Positions 7,241 through 8,923 of a stretch of DNA of 8,923 nucleotides are shown one piece after another; positions within the stretch are counted from its first letter, which is position 1; every line of letters starts with the position of its first letter. The stretch is from positions 1 to 8,923 of the forward strand of contig JAFOLE010000065.1 in NCBI GenBank assembly GCA_017419465.1, given 5' to 3'. The stretch is from Solobacterium sp. Lineage in GTDB: Bacteria > Bacillota_I > Bacilli_A > Erysipelotrichales > Erysipelotrichaceae. Under the pieces are notes generated by a model that made no database searches, was not told the DNA's origin, and saw nothing but the letters and a program-made list of their open reading frames with translations. A program made the translations under genes and the position numbers.

Positions 7241-7268
7241 TGGAGTATCGGCGTTCGGAACGTATAAT
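7241..7268 (+). promoter_or_regulatory. Candidate promoter of the double-glycine peptide gene
   Basis: A perfect TATAAT is at 7263-7268. The -35 is poor: TGGAGT at 7241-7246 with a 16-base spacer is the best fit (3 of 6). A weak -35 with a palindrome beside the -10 would suit an activator- or repressor-controlled promoter. Transcription would start near 7275. The leader then contains a small hairpin (GAGCC 7281-7285, GGCTC 7290-7294, loop GGAG) just before the ribosome binding site. Confidence 0.5.
7252..7262. promoter_or_regulatory. Palindrome abutting the -10 box, possible operator
   Basis: CGTTC-G-GAACG is an 11-bp perfect palindrome with a central G that ends on the base before TATAAT. 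A protein bound here would overlap RNA polymerase. No regulator is identified, and a palindrome this short can occur by chance. Confidence 0.35.
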
Positions 7269-7310
7269 AAAATGTAACAGGAGCCGGAGGGCTCGAAGAG
7301 GAGAATAACC

Positions 7311-7514
7311 ATGGAAAAAGAAGTAGCTGTAAAGGTTGCACTTTCGGATGAAGAACTCAACACCATTTCCGGCGGAAGTGTTGTGACAAAACAGATTGTC
7401 CTTGACGGAAAGGCAACGCTGGTTTCAATCGGAATCAACGCCTCCGTTGCCGGTAAAAACAAGGAAGGCGGAAACGAGGATATCTTAGGCGGTTCGCCGG
7501 GCACCATCCTCTGA
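7311..7514 (+). CDS. Double-glycine leader peptide, bacteriocin- or pheromone-like precursor
   Basis: This 67-residue protein has a leader ending LSDEELNTISGG (11-22), which fits the LSxxELxxIxGG consensus of peptides cleaved and exported by peptidase-containing ABC transporters (C39 family). Cleavage after G22 would release a 45-residue core starting SVVTKQIV. The core has no cysteine, so lanthionine or disulfide types are excluded. It is moderately hydrophobic in its first half and glycine-rich and acidic in its second, with a second GG at 60-61 (ILGGS). AGAGGAG at 7297-7303 lies 7 bases before the ATG. The gene stands alone between two terminators. No transporter, immunity or modification gene is visible, so the exporter must be elsewhere. 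I recognise the leader, not the core. Confidence 0.78.
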   Translation: MEKEVAVKVALSDEELNTISGGSVVTKQIVLDGKATLVSIGINASVAGKNKEGGNEDILGGSPGTIL

Positions 7515-7538
7515 TCAGCTGAACACCCATTGTGTATG

Positions 7539-7563
7539 AAAGCGGTCATTGACCGCTTTTCTT
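7539..7563 (+). terminator. Intrinsic terminator of the peptide gene
   Basis: AAAGCGGT (7539-7546) and ACCGCTTT (7552-7559) form an 8-bp stem, extended by a C-G pair, around a short loop. The T-rich run TTTTCTT follows. It lies 25 bases after the peptide stop codon and makes that gene a single-gene unit. Confidence 0.85.
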
Positions 7564-7574
7564 ATAGCCTTAAG

Positions 7575-7588
7575 TACGATAAATCGTA
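7575..7588. promoter_or_regulatory. Palindrome next to the recombinase -10 box, possible operator or recombination half-site
   Basis: TACGAT-AA-ATCGTA is a 14-bp perfect palindrome with a central AA, one base upstream of the -10 hexamer. Small serine recombinases often bind their own promoter region, with the 2-bp centre of a palindromic site being the crossover point. Either autoregulation or a recombination site is possible; the sequence alone does not decide. Confidence 0.4.
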
Positions 7589-7589
7589 T

Positions 7590-7595
7590 TATAAT
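7590..7595 (+). promoter_or_regulatory. Candidate -10 box for the recombinase gene
   Basis: TATAAT is a perfect -10 hexamer, with no convincing -35 at 16-18 bases upstream (GCCTTA or CCTTAA). Transcription would start near 7602, leaving an untranslated leader of about 65 bases before the preferred start at 7667. Two direct copies of GTGCAG (7599-7604 and 7627-7632) lie in this leader. Confidence 0.45.
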
Positions 7596-7642
7596 ATTGT
7601 GCAGATGATTGGATTCGTTCGATACAGTGCAGTATGGTTCAG

Positions 7643-7657
7643 ACAGAAAGGATCTGT
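7643..7657 (+). promoter_or_regulatory. Ribosome binding site in a hairpin loop
   Basis: ACAGA (7643-7647) and TCTGT (7653-7657) pair to present AAGGA (7648-7652) as the loop. The linear distance from this Shine-Dalgarno sequence to the ATG at 7667 is about 14 bases, longer than ideal, and folding would shorten it. This favours the start at 7667 over the upstream ATG at 7634, which has no ribosome binding site. Confidence 0.4.
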
Positions 7658-7666
7658 GTTTTTCAT

Positions 7667-8281
7667 ATGATTTACGGATATGCCCGAGTATCCAGTCTGG
7701 ACCAGAATGAAGAACGTCAGATCATCGCACTGACCGCACAGGGTGTCGAACGGAATGCAATCTATGTAGACAAGAAGTCCGGAGCCACCTTTGAGCGGCC
7801 GCAGTACCGCAGACTGATGCGGAGACTGCGGGAAGGCGATGTAATCTACGTTCTGAGCATTGACCGGCTGGGACGCAACTACGAGGAGATCCAGGAACAG
7901 TGGCGCTATATCACGAAACAGAAGAAGGCTGATATCGTGGTAATTGATATGCCGCTGCTGGATACCCGCAAAGGCAAAGATCTGATCGGCACGTTTCTGA
8001 GCGATGTTGTACTGCAGTTACTGTCCTTTGTGGCGGAAACGGAACGAAACAACATCCGGGAGCGTCAGGCGGAAGGAATCGCCGCCGCAAAAGCAAGAGG
8101 AGTGAAGTTCGGCCGTCCGTCCAGGGCGCTTCCTCCGGAATTCGAAGACTATGCAGGACGGGTCATCCGGAAGGAGATGTCACTGCGGAGCGCAGCACGC
8201 GCCTGCGGTATGGCACCGAGTTCCTTTTCCAGTCATCTGAATAAAAAACTTTCCGACTGTTCGGAAAGTGTACTTATCTGA
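7667..8281 (+). CDS. Small serine recombinase (resolvase/invertase family)
   Basis: This protein cuts and rejoins DNA through a 5'-phosphoserine link. From the preferred start it has 204 residues, beginning MIYGYARVSSLDQN. The catalytic serine is S9 in YARVSS. The active-site arginine/aspartate cluster is in LSIDRLGRN (D66, R67, R70). A long helix follows with the hallmark AETERNNIRERQAEGIAAAKARGVKFGRP (about 123-151), here split as AETERNNIRERQ and GIAAAKARGVKFGRP. The C-terminal helix-turn-helix is around 165-192. The frame stays open to an ATG at 7634, adding 11 residues, but that start lacks a ribosome binding site and extends beyond the family N-terminus. All catalytic residues are present, so it should be active. 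Resolution, inversion and transposon functions cannot be separated from sequence alone. Its last codons carry an inverted repeat. Confidence 0.92.
   Translation: MIYGYARVSSLDQNEERQIIALTAQGVERNAIYVDKKSGATFERPQYRRLMRRLREGDVIYVLSIDRLGRNYEEIQEQWRYITKQKKADIVVIDMPLLDTRKGKDLIGTFLSDVVLQLLSFVAETERNNIRERQAEGIAAAKARGVKFGRPSRALPPEFEDYAGRVIRKEMSLRSAARACGMAPSSFSSHLNKKLSDCSESVLI
8242..8269 (-). terminator. Terminator-like hairpin on the minus strand, inside the recombinase 3' end
   Basis: ACTTTCCGA (8248-8256) and TCGGAAAGT (8261-8269) form a perfect 9-bp stem with a 4-base loop. Read on the minus strand, the stem is followed by TTTTTTAT, the form of an intrinsic terminator. On the plus strand no U-tract follows. 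It could stop antisense transcription into the recombinase gene, or be a protein-binding palindrome instead. Confidence 0.4.
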
Positions 8282-8296
8282 ACAGTTCTGCCAGGC

Positions 8297-8346
8297 ATAA
8301 AAAAAGAAGATTCAGCTTTTTGATCAGCGTAATCTTCTGTGTTTTT
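8297..8346. terminator. Terminator after the recombinase gene, probably bidirectional
   Basis: AGAAGATT (8305-8312) pairs with AATCTTCT (8331-8338), and an inner GCT/AGC pairing is possible. On the plus strand GTGTTTTT follows; on the minus strand a run of seven T follows directly, so the minus orientation looks stronger. It lies about 24 bases after the recombinase stop. Confidence 0.6.
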
Positions 8347-8361
8347 CATAGTGTCCGGACC

Positions 8362-8390
8362 TTGAATGTAAGGTACTTTAGCGTTAGAAT
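8362..8390 (+). promoter_or_regulatory. Candidate promoter of a small RNA or leader
   Basis: TTGAAT (8362-8367, 4 of 6 to consensus) and TAGAAT (8385-8390, 5 of 6) are separated by exactly 17 bases. Taking both boxes together, this is the best vegetative promoter match in the window. Transcription would start near 8397, 195 bases before the NIF3-like start codon. The inverted repeat ACCTT/AAGGT overlaps its -35. Confidence 0.45.
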
Positions 8391-8396
8391 CTGTTT

Positions 8397-8540
8397 GAGG
8401 TCTCTGATCGATAAGGTACACTTTTCGGTGTAACATCATCCTCTTCAAAGACCTGATTATGCCGGATTACTCCTCTACAGATCCGGCTCCGTGCATGATG
8501 AGGCTGCGGGTTCCTGATGCCCGTGACCTCTCTTTTTTCT
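8397..8540 (+). ncRNA. Candidate small RNA or attenuated leader
   Basis: The stretch between the promoter candidate and a strong terminator lacks a convincing coding frame and is structured. A perfect 7-bp hairpin, GCCGGAT (8461-8467) with ATCCGGC (8481-8487), exposes a 13-base loop containing CTCCTCT, complementary to Shine-Dalgarno sequences. The terminator stem follows 12 bases later. A partly competing pairing (GCAT 8493-8496 with ATGC 8517-8520) could act as anti-terminator. It resembles either an independent sRNA of about 140 bases or a leader that controls the downstream gene. It does not match the T-box, SAM, TPP or other leader consensus sequences I know. Confidence 0.35.
8500..8540 (+). 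terminator. Strong intrinsic terminator before the NIF3-like gene
   Basis: GAGGCTGCGGG (8500-8510) pairs with CCCGTGACCTC (8520-8530) through 11 positions, with one mismatch and two G-U pairs. The loop is 9 bases, and TCTTTTTTCT follows. It ends about 50 bases before the next start codon, a position suited to attenuation as well as to ending a small RNA. Confidence 0.7.
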
Positions 8541-8568
8541 TGCGGTGATGCGGAAAATTGGGTATTGT
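8540..8568 (+). promoter_or_regulatory. Weak candidate promoter of the NIF3-like gene
   Basis: TTGCGG (8540-8545) and TATTGT (8563-8568) have a 17-base spacer, matching consensus at 3 and 4 of 6 positions. If real, the gene would not depend on readthrough of the terminator just upstream. Confidence 0.25.
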
Positions 8569-8591
8569 GAGCACAGAAAACAGGAAATCGC

Positions 8592-8923
8592 ATGAAAATC
8601 AGAGACGTCATTCAGAAAATCAAAGACTATCACTATGGATATGTGCCGGGAGAAACCGGTTCCGTCAGGATTGATGACCGGTTAAGCAGAGACCGGATTC
8701 TTTACGGGGACGCGGAGAAAGAATGCACGGGAATTGTGACGACCTGCTGGGCAAATATGGATGTGATCCGGGAAGCCGGAAAACGCGGCGCAAATCTGAT
8801 CATCTGTCATGAGGCACTGTTCTGGAATCATGGCGATCATACGGAATGGCTGCGGATCCAGCAGAACCGTACCTTTTCCGCAAAGACCGCGCTTCTGGAT
8901 CAGTACGGCATCACCGTCTGGCG
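8592..8923 (+). CDS. NIF3-family metal-binding protein, N-terminal part (partial)
   Basis: The first 110 codons are present and the frame runs off the window. The protein starts MKIRDVIQKIKDY. It then has GIVTTCWANMDVIREAGKRGANLIICHEALFWNHGDHTEW (about 47-86), here broken as GIVTTCWANMDVI, GANLIICHE and ALFWNHGDHTEW. That arrangement resembles the NIF3/YbgI family: a strand, a helix, then a metal-site histidine in an (I/V)xHExxFWNH motif, with candidate ligands H73, E74, H80, D82 and H83. Family members form ring-shaped oligomers with a dinuclear metal centre; their cellular role is poorly defined. AGGA at 8582-8585 lies 6-7 bases before the ATG. The gene belongs to a unit separate from the ribosomal cluster. 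The family call is by motif recognition and the C-terminal half is not visible. Confidence 0.72.
   Translation, partial: MKIRDVIQKIKDYHYGYVPGETGSVRIDDRLSRDRILYGDAEKECTGIVTTCWANMDVIREAGKRGANLIICHEALFWNHGDHTEWLRIQQNRTFSAKTALLDQYGITVW

Larger units (their letters stand above)
8262..8426. repeat. Imperfect inverted repeat flanking the recombinase stop region
   Basis: CGGAAAGTGTACTTATC (8262-8278) in the recombinase 3' end recurs in inverted orientation at 8409-8426 (minus-strand reading CGAAAAGTGTACCTTATC). There is one substitution and one inserted base. The arms enclose about 130 bases. A related AAGGTAC motif is at 8370-8376. Possibilities include recombinase sites bounding a short invertible segment, ends of a small non-autonomous element, or chance. 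Confidence 0.35.
8282..8591. other. Intergenic region of 310 bases with signals but no convincing protein gene
   Basis: From left to right it holds a bidirectional terminator (8297-8346), a short inverted repeat ACCTT/AAGGT (8359-8374), a good promoter candidate (8362-8390), the right arm of the long inverted repeat, a 7-bp hairpin, a strong terminator (8500-8540) and a weak promoter candidate before the NIF3-like gene. Short open frames on both strands were examined and not accepted. Confidence 0.6.

Noticed and set aside
7634..7666. Upstream ATG adding 11 residues to the recombinase
   Set aside because: It has no Shine-Dalgarno sequence, and the family N-terminus aligns with MIYGYARVSS, which begins at 7667.
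8233..8448. 71-codon open frame on the minus strand overlapping the recombinase 3' end
   Set aside because: It starts with TTG without a good ribosome binding site. A terminator-like stem and T-run lie in its middle, and no family is recognised. Kept only as a weak alternative explanation for the minus-strand signals.
8397..8540. T-box or known metabolite riboswitch before the NIF3-like gene
   Set aside because: The T-box core (GGGTGGnACCGCG) and the S-box, TPP and cobalamin hallmarks were looked for and are absent.
8459..8548. 29-codon plus-strand frame (starts MPDYSSTDPAP) overlapping the candidate small RNA
   Set aside because: No ribosome binding site precedes it and it runs through the terminator stem and U-tract. 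A leader peptide is conceivable but unsupported.
8384..8611. 75-codon minus-strand frame before the NIF3-like gene
   Set aside because: It runs antisense through the terminator and promoter signals, with no recognisable motif or ribosome binding site.
1..8923. CRISPR array, tRNA or rRNA genes, complete insertion sequence
   Set aside because: No regularly spaced repeats, no cloverleaf with a T-loop, no rRNA-like segment and no transposase were seen.

Overview
The window holds the distal part of a bacterial ribosomal protein supercluster (the spc and alpha operons), followed by a small accessory locus. Gene content and order suggest a member of the Bacillota: zinc-type S14 inside the spc operon, an adenylate kinase with a four-cysteine lid, a zinc-ribbon L36, strong AGGAGG-type ribosome binding sites, and proteins resembling those of Bacillus. 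The absence of rpmD between rpsE and rplO would fit Erysipelotrichia or relatives with reduced ribosomal sets. That placement is an inference and no rRNA is present to test it.

Bases 1-7184 are one tightly packed plus-strand run: the end of rplE, then rpsN, rpsH, rplF, rplR, rpsE, rplO, secY, adk, infA, rpmJ, rpsM, rpsK, rpoA and rplQ. Most gaps are 3-25 bases with a Shine-Dalgarno sequence in each. Two genes often found here are absent: rpmD (L30) between rpsE and rplO, and map (methionine aminopeptidase) between adk and infA. The adk-infA gap (73 bases) is the longest in the run. It holds a 16-bp hairpin with a candidate promoter overlapping its left arm. The genes supply the small and large ribosomal subunits, initiation factor 1, the RNA polymerase alpha subunit, the SecY translocon channel and adenylate kinase, so protein synthesis, transcription and secretion are co-expressed. 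The run ends at a strong terminator just after rplQ.

Bases 7235-7563 are a stand-alone transcription unit, with its own -10 box and terminator. It encodes a 67-residue peptide with a classic double-glycine leader (LSDEELNTISGG). No transporter, immunity or modification gene is visible nearby. Bases 7564-8346 carry a small serine recombinase gene with its own candidate promoter and terminator. Both this promoter and the peptide promoter have a palindrome touching or nearly touching the -10 hexamer.

Bases 8282-8591 have no convincing protein gene but are structured. They hold a terminator, a good candidate promoter, a possible small RNA or attenuated leader ending in an 11-bp terminator stem, and an imperfect inverted repeat whose other arm lies in the 3' end of the recombinase gene. 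The window closes with the first 110 codons of a NIF3-family metal-binding protein.

The best candidates for something undescribed are the orphan double-glycine peptide beside a recombinase, and the possible small RNA or attenuator before the NIF3-like gene.
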